From Pseudomonadota bacterium (GTDB taxonomy: Bacteria; Pseudomonadota; Gammaproteobacteria; Burkholderiales; Ferrovaceae): a stretch of DNA of 64,000 nt. The first letter of the stretch is position 1, and every line of letters starts with the position of its first letter. The position numbers were made by a program, and so were the translations under genes. Shown here one piece after another: positions 28,682-37,592 of this stretch. The DNA is taken from the NCBI GenBank assembly GCA_021832305.1, contig JAKBLB010000003.1, positions 59,756-123,755 on the forward strand, in the 5' to 3' direction. The notes under the pieces were generated by a model that had not been told where the DNA came from, did not search any database, and saw only the letters and a list, made by a program, of their open reading frames with translations.

Positions 28682-29923
28682 CTATTCGAGACGGCGAAAA
28701 ATAATGCTCCCATTGGTACCGCCAAAACCAAAGGAATTGGAAAGAACCACATTCACGGGCATGGCACGCGCCTCATGAGGAACAAAATCGAGATCGCACT
28801 CAGGGCTAGGATCATCCAGATTGATGGTAGGCGGAACCACCTGGTGGTGAATGGCCAATACGGAAAATACGGCTTCTATCCCTCCCGCAGCCCCCAAGAG
28901 ATGCCCTGTCATGGACTTGGTGGAACTGATGGCCAGTTTATAGGCATGATCGCCAAAAGTACGTTTGACCGCAACCGTTTCTCCCAGATCCCCTAGGGGG
29001 GTAGAGGTCCCATGCGCATTGATGTAATCCACCTGATCCGGGTTGAGCCTGGCATTTTTCAAGGCATTGAGCATACTGCGGCGCGCGCCATCACCGTCCG
29101 CCGGGGGAGCGGTCATGTGATACGCATCCGCGCTCATGCCATAGCCGCACAGTTCGGCATAGATCTTCGCGCCTCGGGCCTTGGCATGGGACAACTCCTC
29201 CAGAACCAGAACACCGGCCCCTTCGCCCATGACGAAACCATCGCGCGCCTGATCCCAGGGACGACTGGCAATTTCCGGCGCATCGTTGCGCGTACTGAGT
29301 GCCCGGGCGGCACAAAATCCACCGATCCCCAATTCGTTGATGGCGGCTTCGGCCCCCCCTGCAACCATCATGTCAGCATCGCCATACTCGATCAGCCGAG
29401 CCGCTTCCCCAATGCTGTGATTCCCGGTGGTACAGGCGGTCACCAAGGCCAGATTGGGACCTTTCAGACCATACATGATCGACAGGTTGCCTGAAATCAT
29501 GTTGATGATACTGCCCGGGATGAAGAAAGGAGAAATCTTGCGCATCCCTCCTTCCAGATAAGCGCGGCCGGTGTCCGTAATCATGGGCAATCCGCCGATC
29601 CCGGACCCAATGCACACACCCACCCGTTCGGCATCGACCGGATGAGCTGTGACGCCGGCATCACGCAAGGCCTCCATCGCCGCAACCAGGCCATAATGGA
29701 TAAAAATATCCATGCGGCGCACTTCTTTGGGATTGAGATGCTGTGCAGGATCGAAATTTTTGACTTCGCCTGCAATCTGACAAGGCATCGGTGCAGGATC
29801 GAAGCGGGTGATTCGCCCGATTCCGGAACGCCCGGCACAGAGTTGCGCCCAAGCCTCGGGGACGGAATTCCCGACAGGGGATACGATCCCCAGACCAGTG
29901 ACGACGACGCGACGACGGGACAT
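28682..29923 (-). CDS. fabF: 3-oxoacyl-ACP synthase II
   Basis: FabF elongates acyl-ACP with malonyl-ACP in fatty-acid synthesis. The start at MSRRRVVVTGLG (413 residues) follows GGAGG by 7 bases; the track's start is 7 residues upstream. The Cys-His-His triad is in VTACTTGNHSIG, INAHGTSTPLGD and TKSMTGHLLGAAG. The C-terminal SNSFGFGGTNGS is diagnostic of this synthase class. It follows acpP by 69 bases, in the standard fab cluster order. Confidence 0.96.
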   Translation of the reverse strand: MSRRRVVVTGLGIVSPVGNSVPEAWAQLCAGRSGIGRITRFDPAPMPCQIAGEVKNFDPAQHLNPKEVRRMDIFIHYGLVAAMEALRDAGVTAHPVDAERVGVCIGSGIGGLPMITDTGRAYLEGGMRKISPFFIPGSIINMISGNLSIMYGLKGPNLALVTACTTGNHSIGEAARLIEYGDADMMVAGGAEAAINELGIGGFCAARALSTRNDAPEIASRPWDQARDGFVMGEGAGVLVLEELSHAKARGAKIYAELCGYGMSADAYHMTAPPADGDGARRSMLNALKNARLNPDQVDYINAHGTSTPLGDLGETVAVKRTFGDHAYKLAISSTKSMTGHLLGAAGGIEAVFSVLAIHHQVVPPTINLDDPSPECDLDFVPHEARAMPVNVVLSNSFGFGGTNGSIIFRRLE

Positions 29924-29992
29924 GTTCAGACCTCCATATTTCAAGGCAGCGCAGTGCTTGCCCTGATATTCCTGACTCGGGTATTGCCTTTC

Positions 29993-30232
29993 TCAGGCAG
30001 GCAAGTGGGAATTCACATAATCGATGGCTTGTTGCACCGTTGTGATCTTTTCGGCTTGTTCATCAGGAATCTCGCACTCAAACTCTTCTTCCAGAGCCAT
30101 CACCAATTCAACGGTGTCGAGAGAATCCGCCCCCAGATCTTCCACAAAGGAAGAGGATGTCTGAATATCCTCAAGTTTGACTCCCAGTTGCTCTGAAACG
30201 ATTTTCTTGACGCGCTCTTCAATAGTAGACAT
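29993..30232 (-). CDS. acpP: Acyl carrier protein
   Basis: AcpP carries growing acyl chains on phosphopantetheine attached to the Ser in [10 protein letters not shown] (residue 37 region). The 79-residue acidic protein is the normal length and sequence. It lies between fabG and fabF, with 86 and 69 base spacers that probably let it be expressed more strongly than its neighbours, as known for acpP in other bacteria. Confidence 0.97.
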   Translation of the reverse strand: MSTIEERVKKIVSEQLGVKLEDIQTSSSFVEDLGADSLDTVELVMALEEEFECEIPDEQAEKITTVQQAIDYVNSHLPA

Positions 30233-30318
30233 GTAATTAGGATCCTTGGCTGTTGTCTTTCAAAAAAACAGGCGTAGTGTACCAAAACCCGCCGACGAAT
30301 ACCATCCCGAAGGATGGG

Positions 30319-31059
30319 TCAATCCATGGCCATGCCCCCATTGACGTGCAGGGTGGCTCCCGTCACATAGGCCGCCCCCGACGATGCCAGATAAGCGACG
30401 GCATGAGCGACATCCTCGGGTTGACCGAGACGGCCCAATGGGATACTGGTTAACAGAGCCTGCTGCTGGGCAGTGTCCAATCCGCGTGTCATGTCGGTAT
30501 CGATAAATCCTGGGGCTACGCAGTTGACCGTGATGCCGCGACTCCCTAATTCCCTTGCCAGGGACTTGGTCAATCCCACCAACCCCGCCTTGGCAGCGGC
30601 ATAGTTGACTTGCCCTCCATTGCCGGTGCTCCCTACTACGGAACCAATGTTGATGATGCGTCCTTGACGAGCCTTCATCATATCCCGCAACACGGCACGA
30701 GATAACTGGAAAACCGCCTTCAAATTCGTATCCAGAACCGTGTCCCATTCTTCATCGCGCATCCGCACCGCCAACATGTCACGAGTCACCCCGGCATTGT
30801 TCACCAGAATGGAGATGGGACCCAAACGTTGTTTGACAACATCCACTGTCTGCAGAATGGCTTCAGGCATGCGCACATCCAGCATGAGTCCCAGGCATTC
30901 CGGGTGAATGGCGTGCAAGTCTTTCTCGATCTGTTCAGCGCCATGGGCAGTAGTCGCGGTAGCCGCTACCTTGGCCCCCTGACGTGCCAGTTCCCGCGCG
31001 ATCGCCTGGCCGATGCCTCGACTGGCCCCCGTCACCAAAACCACCTGTTCCTTGAGCAT
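30319..31059 (-). CDS. fabG: 3-oxoacyl-ACP reductase
   Basis: FabG reduces 3-oxoacyl-ACP with NADPH. This is a classical short-chain dehydrogenase of 246 residues: cofactor loop TGASRGIGQAIA, NNAG motif, catalytic Ser in IGSVVGSTGNGGQ, and YAAAKAG with Tyr and Lys. The C-terminus VTGATLHVNGGMAM is typical of FabG. A purine-rich AAGGAG tract abuts the start. It lies between fabD (28 bases) and acpP. Confidence 0.96.
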   Translation of the reverse strand: MLKEQVVLVTGASRGIGQAIARELARQGAKVAATATTAHGAEQIEKDLHAIHPECLGLMLDVRMPEAILQTVDVVKQRLGPISILVNNAGVTRDMLAVRMRDEEWDTVLDTNLKAVFQLSRAVLRDMMKARQGRIINIGSVVGSTGNGGQVNYAAAKAGLVGLTKSLARELGSRGITVNCVAPGFIDTDMTRGLDTAQQQALLTSIPLGRLGQPEDVAHAVAYLASSGAAYVTGATLHVNGGMAMD

Positions 31060-31087
31060 TCTCCTTCCCCCTATATATTTTTTAGTA

Positions 31088-32008
31088 TTATGACAACGCG
31101 CCCTGCAGGGCCTCTGCGCTGTTCAGCGCGATACCTTCCATCTCCGCATCGATACGACGAACCAGAGGGGCCAGCACCTTGCCGGGTCCACATTCTGCCA
31201 CGCGCTTACACCCATTCCGGGCAAAGGCGCGAATCGTATCGACCCAACGCACGGGATGATGCAATTGCCTTGTCAGCGCGGTCCGTATTTCCATCGGAGT
31301 GGTGGCCTGAACCACTTCGGCATTGTGCAACACGGGGATGCGGGGCGATATCAGGGTGACCCTTTCAAGGTAGTGTGCCAGACGTTCGGCAGCCGGCCTC
31401 ATGAGACTGCAGTGAGAAGGGACGCTGAGAGAAAGCATGACCGCGCGCTTGGCGCCACGGGCCTTGGCCGCCTCAGTAGCGCGCACCACCGCCGTCCGAT
31501 GTCCGGCAATGACCACCTGACCTGGGGAATTGAAATTAACGGCTTCTACCACCTCACCCTGGGCTGCCTCCTGACAGGCATCCAGCACTGCCCCATCCTC
31601 CAGGCCGAGGAGTGCCGCCATGGCGCCCATGCCTGCGGGCACCGCTTCCTGCATCACCTCAGCACGAAAACGAACCAGGCGCAACGCTTCTTCAAAAGAA
31701 AGGCTTTCTGCCACCACGAGAGCGGTATATTCTCCCAGGCTATGTCCCGCCAACCAGTTTGGCTCGGCACCGCCCTGTCCGCGCCAGGCGCGATAAACCC
31801 CTACCCCGGCCGCCAACATGACGGGTTGTGTGTTGACCGTAGCCATCAGGGACTCTTCCGGACCCTCCGCCACCAAACGCCAAAGATCCTGATCGAGTAC
31901 GGCAGAGGCCGTGTCGATGGCGCGCCGCACCTCTGGCAACCCCTCATAAGGGTGCAACATGCCGATACTTTGTGATCCCTGACCGGGAAAAACCATGGCC
32001 CATGTCAT
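31088..32008 (-). CDS. fabD: Malonyl-CoA:ACP transacylase
   Basis: FabD loads malonyl groups onto ACP. The start at MTWAMVFPGQGSQSIGM gives 306 residues, the family length; the ORF-track start is 42 residues too early and lies inside fabH. The nucleophilic Ser is in GHSLGEYTALV, the carboxylate-binding Arg in RAEVMQEA, and the catalytic His in VPSHCSLM. It sits 28 bases after fabH and before fabG. Confidence 0.95.
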   Translation of the reverse strand: MTWAMVFPGQGSQSIGMLHPYEGLPEVRRAIDTASAVLDQDLWRLVAEGPEESLMATVNTQPVMLAAGVGVYRAWRGQGGAEPNWLAGHSLGEYTALVVAESLSFEEALRLVRFRAEVMQEAVPAGMGAMAALLGLEDGAVLDACQEAAQGEVVEAVNFNSPGQVVIAGHRTAVVRATEAAKARGAKRAVMLSLSVPSHCSLMRPAAERLAHYLERVTLISPRIPVLHNAEVVQATTPMEIRTALTRQLHHPVRWVDTIRAFARNGCKRVAECGPGKVLAPLVRRIDAEMEGIALNSAEALQGALS

Positions 32009-32036
32009 TTGACTATTCCTCGTCGTTAGAAACCGG

Positions 32037-32999
32037 TCAGACCTGCAATAACCCGGCTCCCCAGGTGAAACCGCCACCCACGGCTGCCAGCAAACCCAAC
32101 TGTCCGGATTTGAATTGTCCGGAACGCCAGGCATGATCCAGCGCCAAGGGAACGGATGCCGCCGAGGTATTCCCCTGCTCAGCGACCGTGCGCACCACGC
32201 GCTCCGGCGCTATCCCCAGTTTATGAGCCGTGGCTTCGATGATGCGAATATTGGCTTGATGAGGGATGAAGCAATCTACCGCCGCAGGTGTCAGGCCATG
32301 CTCAGTCAGAATTTCACGACTGACCTGATCCAGTACCTTGACGGCAAATTTGAAGACAGCGCCGCCATCCATTTGCACGGTGGGCTTACCCAGCACCTGC
32401 CCCTCACTCATCGAACCGGGAGCTGAGAGCAAACCGGCATAGCGACCATCAGCATGTAAGCGTGTCCCCAGCAGTCCCGGGGTCTGTGATGCACCCAGAA
32501 CCACTGCACCGGCTCCATCGCCAAAAAGGACACAGGTATTGCGATCGTTCCAGTCGAGCAGATGGGTAAAAGTTTCTGCGCCGACCACCAAGGCCTGGCG
32601 CACCGAGCCTGAACGAATGTACTGATCCGCCACGGACAGCGCATAGAGAAATCCTGTACATACCGCCTGTACATCAAAAGCCGGTGCGCCGGTATTTGCA
32701 CCCAGTTTGGCTTGAAGCAAACAGGCCGTGCTGGGAAAGGCCATGTCCGGCGTGGTGGTCGCCACTACGATGAGATCCAGTTGATCCGGTCTCGACCCGG
32801 CCGCCTCGAGCGCGCGACGCGCAGCCTCCAGCGCCAGATCACTGGTGGTTTGTCCGGCCGCCCGAATATGGCGCTGATGAATTCCCGTTCGACTGCGAAT
32901 CCATTCATCATTGGTCTCGACCCGTTGCGCGAGATCGTCATTGGTGACGATCCGTTCCGGAAGATAACTGCCTGTTCCCAATAGTTTGGAATAAATCAT
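32037..32999 (-). CDS. fabH: 3-oxoacyl-ACP synthase III
   Basis: FabH starts fatty-acid synthesis by condensing acetyl-CoA with malonyl-ACP. The 320-residue protein has the triad Cys in [13 protein letters not shown], His in PHQANIRI and Asn in GNTSAAS. The N-terminal [16 protein letters not shown] is typical. Its ATG overlaps the plsX stop (ATGA), so phospholipid and fatty-acid initiation enzymes are translationally coupled here. Confidence 0.96.
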   Translation of the reverse strand: MIYSKLLGTGSYLPERIVTNDDLAQRVETNDEWIRSRTGIHQRHIRAAGQTTSDLALEAARRALEAAGSRPDQLDLIVVATTTPDMAFPSTACLLQAKLGANTGAPAFDVQAVCTGFLYALSVADQYIRSGSVRQALVVGAETFTHLLDWNDRNTCVLFGDGAGAVVLGASQTPGLLGTRLHADGRYAGLLSAPGSMSEGQVLGKPTVQMDGGAVFKFAVKVLDQVSREILTEHGLTPAAVDCFIPHQANIRIIEATAHKLGIAPERVVRTVAEQGNTSAASVPLALDHAWRSGQFKSGQLGLLAAVGGGFTWGAGLLQV

Positions 33000-34027
33000 G
33001 ACGCCAGATTCTCCCGTTCCCGTACAGCTTCACGGATGCGCCCCAGCACGTTGCTGCGCACCTCCGTCACGGCGTATTGCAATGCATGACGGAAGGCGTA
33101 GTCATCGGCCCCTCCATGACTTTTGACCACCAGCCCCCTGAGCCCCAACAGACTGGCTCCATTGTACTGACGATGATCCACTCTGCGCTTGAATCGATTC
33201 AGGACAGGCAGAGCCACCGCCCCCGCCAGCCGCGTCCAGAAAGATCGGTTAAACTCGGCACGAATCATCTGTCCCAACATCCAGGCCAGACCTTCCGAGG
33301 TCTTCAGGACGACATTGCCCACGAATCCATCACAAACCACGACATCTACCGTCCCTTTGTAAATATCATCCCCTTCCACATTACCATGAAAGCGAATAGG
33401 AGCTGAGCGTAACAATTCGGACGCGCGCTTGATGATTTCATTTCCCTTGATGGCCTCGTGCCCGATATTGAGCAACCCGACACTGGGCTGGGGACAGTCC
33501 GGACTGGTGGCCAGAATGGAACCCATGATCCCGAATTGAAGAAGATGTTCGGGAGCACAATCCACGTTGGCCCCCAGATCCAGCACATAGACTGGCCCGC
33601 GCATGGAAGGCATGGTGGTGGCAATGGCTGGGCGTTCGATACCCGGCATCATTTTCAGGACGAAACGTGCCGTTGCCATGAGAGCCCCGGTATTCCCCGC
33701 ACTGACACAACAATCCGCAGCACCGGACTTCACCAGATTGATCGAGACCCGCAGGGAAGAATCCTTCTTGTTCTTGAGGGACAGGGAAGGAGATTCCTCC
33801 ATGCTGACCAATTGGCTGGCTTCATGAATGGCGATGCGCGCGCGCACCGATCCATACACGGGCGAGGCAAGGAGAATGGATTCAATGGGCGCACGCAAGC
33901 CGACCAGAGTTACGGCGACTTCAGGGTCCTGCGCCAGAAAATCGAGGACGGCCGGAATGACCACAGCGGGACCGTGATCCCCCCCCATGGCATCGACCGC
34001 TATCGTCAGCAAACGAGTCACAGACAC
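32996..34027 (-). CDS. plsX: Phosphate acyltransferase PlsX
   Basis: PlsX converts acyl-ACP to acyl-phosphate for phosphatidic-acid synthesis by PlsY/PlsC. The 343-residue protein has the [11 protein letters not shown]-terminal motif, the [10 protein letters not shown] glycine-rich segment and [14 protein letters not shown]. The start is a GTG with little ribosome-binding site; a second GTG two codons later is possible. It lies 21 bases after rpmF, keeping the yceD-rpmF-plsX-fabH order widely conserved in proteobacteria. Confidence 0.95.
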   Translation of the reverse strand: MSVTRLLTIAVDAMGGDHGPAVVIPAVLDFLAQDPEVAVTLVGLRAPIESILLASPVYGSVRARIAIHEASQLVSMEESPSLSLKNKKDSSLRVSINLVKSGAADCCVSAGNTGALMATARFVLKMMPGIERPAIATTMPSMRGPVYVLDLGANVDCAPEHLLQFGIMGSILATSPDCPQPSVGLLNIGHEAIKGNEIIKRASELLRSAPIRFHGNVEGDDIYKGTVDVVVCDGFVGNVVLKTSEGLAWMLGQMIRAEFNRSFWTRLAGAVALPVLNRFKRRVDHRQYNGASLLGLRGLVVKSHGGADDYAFRHALQYAVTEVRSNVLGRIREAVRERENLAS

Positions 34028-34048
34028 GCGGTAATGTTGAAATGGAAA

Positions 34049-34228
34049 TCAGTCGTTTTTGGACTGAATCACTTTACGGCCACGGTAAAAGCCATTCGGG
34101 CTGATATGGTGCCGCAAATGGGTTTCTCCCGTCGTCGGTTCCGTCGCCAGTGGCTTGGCCGTCAAAAAATCATGGGCACGATGCATGCCGCGCTTGGAAG
34201 GGGACTTTTTATTTTGTTGAACAGCCAT
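34049..34228 (-). CDS. rpmF: 50S ribosomal protein L32
   Basis: This 59-codon gene is missing from the ORF track because of its length. Translation begins [20 protein letters not shown] and ends [10 protein letters not shown], with [14 protein letters not shown] in between, which is unmistakably L32. It has no zinc-binding cysteines; this form and its exact wording resemble betaproteobacterial L32. It lies between yceD and plsX on the minus strand with short spacers, so ribosome and membrane-lipid genes are co-transcribed. Confidence 0.97.
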   Translation of the reverse strand: MAVQQNKKSPSKRGMHRAHDFLTAKPLATEPTTGETHLRHHISPNGFYRGRKVIQSKND

Positions 34229-34272
34229 GGTTCTGACTCCTAAATAATCAATAATGTAACGTCAAGCATCCA

Positions 34273-34782
34273 TCACTCGCGTGATGGGCCTTTCAAGGCC
34301 CCCAACACGGCAAATGGCCTTGTCTTGCCCGCCAAGGCTTTCCCGGCATTTCCAGCTTCGACACAGGTCTCTCCTGCGTGTGCTGGAGCAAACGGCAAAG
34401 CCAGCAATACTTCCTCTGCAACCCATTCGGCAATATCCAACGATGCCGGAATGACCAGAGTTTCCTCTTCAGGATCTTCGCTTTCAAGATCTGGCAGTGC
34501 TGCCTCGCTACCCACGAAGTGTATTCGCGAATGGGCCTCCAAATCAAATGAGAGCCCGGAAAGGCATCGTCGACATACCAACCAAAGCCGCCCGTCGACC
34601 TGAACGTCAAGAAGGCGCCGCCCTCTTTCATCCACCCATCCACGCACTACAAACCGAATCTTACCTTCGGGAGAAAACAGGTACTCCTGCAAGACGGGGA
34701 TCTGATCCGGGCAGCACTCCCCCTCGACCCGCTCTGCAAGGGTCGTAAAGCGATAGGGGTCGAGTACGGGCGCATCAAACAT
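34273..34782 (-). CDS. yceD: YceD/DUF177 family protein
   Basis: This 169-residue protein is the conserved gene upstream of rpmF. It has the family's VCRRCL motif in the middle (one CxxC pair), the acidic stretch ESEDPEEETLVIPA, and the C-terminal FAVLGALK segment normally found in YceD. Proteins of this family are linked to 23S rRNA accumulation, but the mechanism is not settled. It is 44 bases upstream of rpmF and diverges from maf over a 122-base gap where the operon promoter should lie. Confidence 0.9.
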   Translation of the reverse strand: MFDAPVLDPYRFTTLAERVEGECCPDQIPVLQEYLFSPEGKIRFVVRGWVDERGRRLLDVQVDGRLWLVCRRCLSGLSFDLEAHSRIHFVGSEAALPDLESEDPEEETLVIPASLDIAEWVAEEVLLALPFAPAHAGETCVEAGNAGKALAGKTRPFAVLGALKGPSRE

Positions 34783-34904
34783 AAGCCCTCGATTCTACCG
34801 TGCAACCCGGCTTTCTGTCAAAGATTTGTCCGCTTCCGTCAAACCGCTGCGGCAACTTTGCTATACTCTCCCCCTCGCAATTCTCCCCGTATTGATCTCG
34901 CCCC

Positions 34905-35483
34905 ATGACCCCCCTGATTCTGGCTTCCAGTTCACCCTACCGCCGAGAATTGCTCGCCCGCCTCCAGATTCCTTTCATTTGGGAAGCCCCGGATATCGAC
35001 GAAACCCCGGCCAAAGGAGAGCATCCGGAAGAGACTTGCCTGCGCCTGTCGTTGGAAAAAGCCCGCGCCATCGGCCGCCTCCACCACCAGGGTCTGATCA
35101 TCGGCAGCGACCAAGTGGCAGAACGGGAGGGACAGGCCATCAGCAAACCCGTCAACCATGAAGCCGCTGTGGAACAGTTGACCTGGGCCAGTGGCCGCGC
35201 CTTGAAATTTCATACAGGGCTTTGCGTTCTGGATGCCGCTACCGGCCGCCATGAATCCCTCCGGGTGACCGTTACGGCCCATTATCGGGTGCTGAGCGCA
35301 GCGCAAATCGAACGCTACCTGCGCAATGACCAACCCTATGATTGTGCCGGTAGCGGACGCATCGAAACCCTGGGCATCACGTTGGTCGAAAAGGTGATCA
35401 GCGAAGATCCTACCGCCTTGATCGGGCTTCCGCTCATTGCGCTGACTACCCTGTTGGCGCATTTTGGAATCGTCCTTCCTTGA
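34905..35483 (+). CDS. Maf-family nucleotide pyrophosphatase (YceF-like)
   Basis: This 192-residue protein hydrolyses non-canonical nucleoside triphosphates. The N-terminal LILASSSPYRRELL and the core IGSDQVAE and SKPVNHEAAVEQL place it in the Maf family; the sequence DIDETP and Arg/Glu pattern look like the YceF branch, known to prefer 7-methyl-GTP, rather than the dTTP/UTP branch. It is followed by a methyltransferase gene with a 1-base overlap (TGATG). It diverges from the yceD operon. Confidence 0.92.
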   Translation: MTPLILASSSPYRRELLARLQIPFIWEAPDIDETPAKGEHPEETCLRLSLEKARAIGRLHHQGLIIGSDQVAEREGQAISKPVNHEAAVEQLTWASGRALKFHTGLCVLDAATGRHESLRVTVTAHYRVLSAAQIERYLRNDQPYDCAGSGRIETLGITLVEKVISEDPTALIGLPLIALTTLLAHFGIVLP

Positions 35484-36220
35484 TGATACCCCACGGCACG
35501 CTGTACCTGCTTCCCGTCCCTTTGAGCGAGGCGCCGGAAGCACTCCTGACACTGTCGCCCCGATTACTGGATCGTTTCAGACAACTTTCCTTCTTTGTCG
35601 TGGAAACCCCCAAGACGGCCCGCCGTCTGCTCAAACAGATCGACCATCCGCTTCCCATCGCCCAGTTGACCCTGTCCCCTCTGACCCGGGAGACCCCGAC
35701 GGCTCAACTCGAGTCTCTGCTGGCACCGCTACGTCAAGGACATGGCCTGGGACTTTTGTCAGATGCAGGCTGCCCTGCCATCGCCGATCCCGGGGCGCGT
35801 CTGGTCAATGCTGCCCATACCGCAGGATTTAGGGTCGTGCCCGAAACGGGTCCCTCATCGCTGCTGCTGGGTCTCATGGCCAGCGGGTTGGAGGGTCAGC
35901 GCTTCACCTTTCACGGCTACCTCCCCACACCAGAGATAGCCCGTAACGCGCGCCTAGTTGAGTTGGAAAAGCGTTCGCGAGCCGTTCAGGAAACCCAGGC
36001 GTTCATAGAAACCCCCTACCGCAATGAAGCCCTCTTCGCCAGCCTGTGCCGCACCCTGCACGCCACGACCCAACTCTGCGTCGCCCGGGATCTGACGGGG
36101 CCCCAGGAATGGGTCTGGACCGCTCCAGTATCCGAATGGCAGCGCCATCCTCACCCCGACCTGCACCACCTCCCCACCTTATTTCTGTTTCTGGCGCGCT
36201 CGTCCGGGCGCGGCGACTGA
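35483..36220 (+). CDS. SAM-dependent methyltransferase, tetrapyrrole-methylase family (RsmI-like)
   Basis: The protein (245 residues from the ATG at 35483; the track uses a TTG one codon earlier) starts GTLYLLPVPLSEAP and has the SDAGCPAIADPGARLV block and the PETGPSSLLLGLMASGL block typical of RsmI and its paralogues. RsmI methylates C1402 of 16S rRNA. This shorter relative beside maf is common in betaproteobacteria and is usually only annotated as SAM-dependent methyltransferase, so I do not give it the rsmI symbol. It overlaps rluC convergently by 42 bases. Target unknown. Confidence 0.85.
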   Translation: MIPHGTLYLLPVPLSEAPEALLTLSPRLLDRFRQLSFFVVETPKTARRLLKQIDHPLPIAQLTLSPLTRETPTAQLESLLAPLRQGHGLGLLSDAGCPAIADPGARLVNAAHTAGFRVVPETGPSSLLLGLMASGLEGQRFTFHGYLPTPEIARNARLVELEKRSRAVQETQAFIETPYRNEALFASLCRTLHATTQLCVARDLTGPQEWVWTAPVSEWQRHPHPDLHHLPTLFLFLARSSGRGD

Positions 36221-37171
36221 CTCCTCTCCCGATCTCGCCAAACGGGTCAGGATCTGGACCAGAGGGGGCGGCAAGGGAGCCTCGAAGGCCAGCGGACGCT
36301 GGTCCAGGGGATGAACGAAGGATAAGCGGGCTGCGTGTAAAAACATGCGCTTGAGACCCAAACGGGTCAGTTGATGATTCCAGTCATAATTGCCATATTT
36401 GTCATCCCCGGCAATGGGAAACCCTAAATGCGCCAGATGTACCCGAATCTGGTGGGTCCGTCCCGAGAGCAGGCGCGCTTCCAGAAGGGTGGCTTCAGGC
36501 CAGGTCTGGAGCCGGGTGAACAGGGTTTCCGACGGCTTTCCTTCCGCCTGGACGACCACCCGTCGTTCACCACTGGCCGTCATGTATTTATGCAAAGGGA
36601 AATTGACGCGCTGCCGGGCTTGGGGAAACCGGCCTTGCACCAAGGCAAGGTAGGATTTTTCCATGCGGTTGTGGCGCAACAGTTCATGTAGCGCCACCAA
36701 GACGGCACGCTTCTTGGCCACCAGCAACAACCCCGAAGTATCTCGATCGAGGCGGTGCACCAACTCCAGGAAACGGGCCTCGGGCCGATCCTGACGCAAT
36801 TGCTCGATGACTCCCAGCCGGATGCCGCTCCCTCCATGGACGGCCACCCCGGCCGGCTTGTTCAGAACCAGTAACCCCTCGTCTTCATGCAGGATCTCCG
36901 AATGCAGGGAAACTGGCAGAGGAAGCACCATCTCCCCCTCCTCAGGCGTCGCCCGACGTACCGGAGGAATCCTCAGACGATCCTGATTTTGAAGCCGATA
37001 GGAAGGATCGACACGCTTGCTGTTGACCCGTACCTCGCCGTTGCGCAACAGACGATAGACATGACTTTTGGGGACCCCTTTGAGGTACCCCTGCAGAAAA
37101 TTGTCGAGACGCTGACCGACATGATCTTCATCCACTTCCAGCCATTCCACGAATGCTTTGCTTAATGTCAT
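36179..37171 (-). CDS. rluC: 23S rRNA pseudouridine synthase RluC
   Basis: RluC makes pseudouridines at 955, 2504 and 2580 of 23S rRNA. The start at MTLSKAFVEWLEVDEDH gives 330 residues; the ORF-track start is 45 residues upstream within the rne leader region. Residues 18-75 are an S4 RNA-binding domain (GQRLDNFLQGYLKGVPKSHVYRLL) and the catalytic Asp is in HRLDRDTSGLLLVAKK. It is divergent from rne, the classical arrangement, with a 421-base spacer. Confidence 0.94.
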   Translation of the reverse strand: MTLSKAFVEWLEVDEDHVGQRLDNFLQGYLKGVPKSHVYRLLRNGEVRVNSKRVDPSYRLQNQDRLRIPPVRRATPEEGEMVLPLPVSLHSEILHEDEGLLVLNKPAGVAVHGGSGIRLGVIEQLRQDRPEARFLELVHRLDRDTSGLLLVAKKRAVLVALHELLRHNRMEKSYLALVQGRFPQARQRVNFPLHKYMTASGERRVVVQAEGKPSETLFTRLQTWPEATLLEARLLSGRTHQIRVHLAHLGFPIAGDDKYGNYDWNHQLTRLGLKRMFLHAARLSFVHPLDQRPLAFEAPLPPPLVQILTRLARSGEESVAAPGRARQKQK

Positions 37172-37592
37172 TATTTGTTTTAGAATAAGTGTTTGTGGAA
37201 TCCATGCCCAGTTTAGTCCAGGTACGGCGGAGAACTTCTGCCCCATCCGGCAGGATATCTGCAACAAATGAATGATACGGATACTGACCATCGAGACTTC
37301 GCTCATTATCTCATCGAACCGATGATCAGTCTTCGACTCTGGTTAATCTCGCTCACCAAAAAGTAGCGATAGTTGTTGATTTGCGCGCTGACCGCTCCGT
37401 ATTTGATTGATCCGGCGTTTATAGATACACACGTCGTTGAAGGTAATTCCCATCGTGACCCACAAGAGGTTGTTCACCATTAAAACGGATTTCCAGACTC
37501 TTTGAAGGATCATTCGCGGACTTCCCCTTAATCCGGGAGATTCGCTGGAGGGTGTTTACCGCCCGGCAGCCCCAGCGCGCTGGAGCCTGAGC
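37172..37592 (+). promoter_or_regulatory. Long rluC-rne intergenic region with rne leader
   Basis: This 421-base region has no supported gene. Its size and position match the long 5' untranslated leader by which RNase E controls its own mRNA in enterobacteria. A GC-rich palindrome, CCAGCGCGCTGG at 37572-37583, lies just before the rne start and its right arm contains part of the ribosome-binding GGAG (37582-37585), so pairing would hide the site. The AT-rich part near 37160-37200 probably holds the divergent promoters. No specific promoter could be assigned. Confidence 0.55.
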
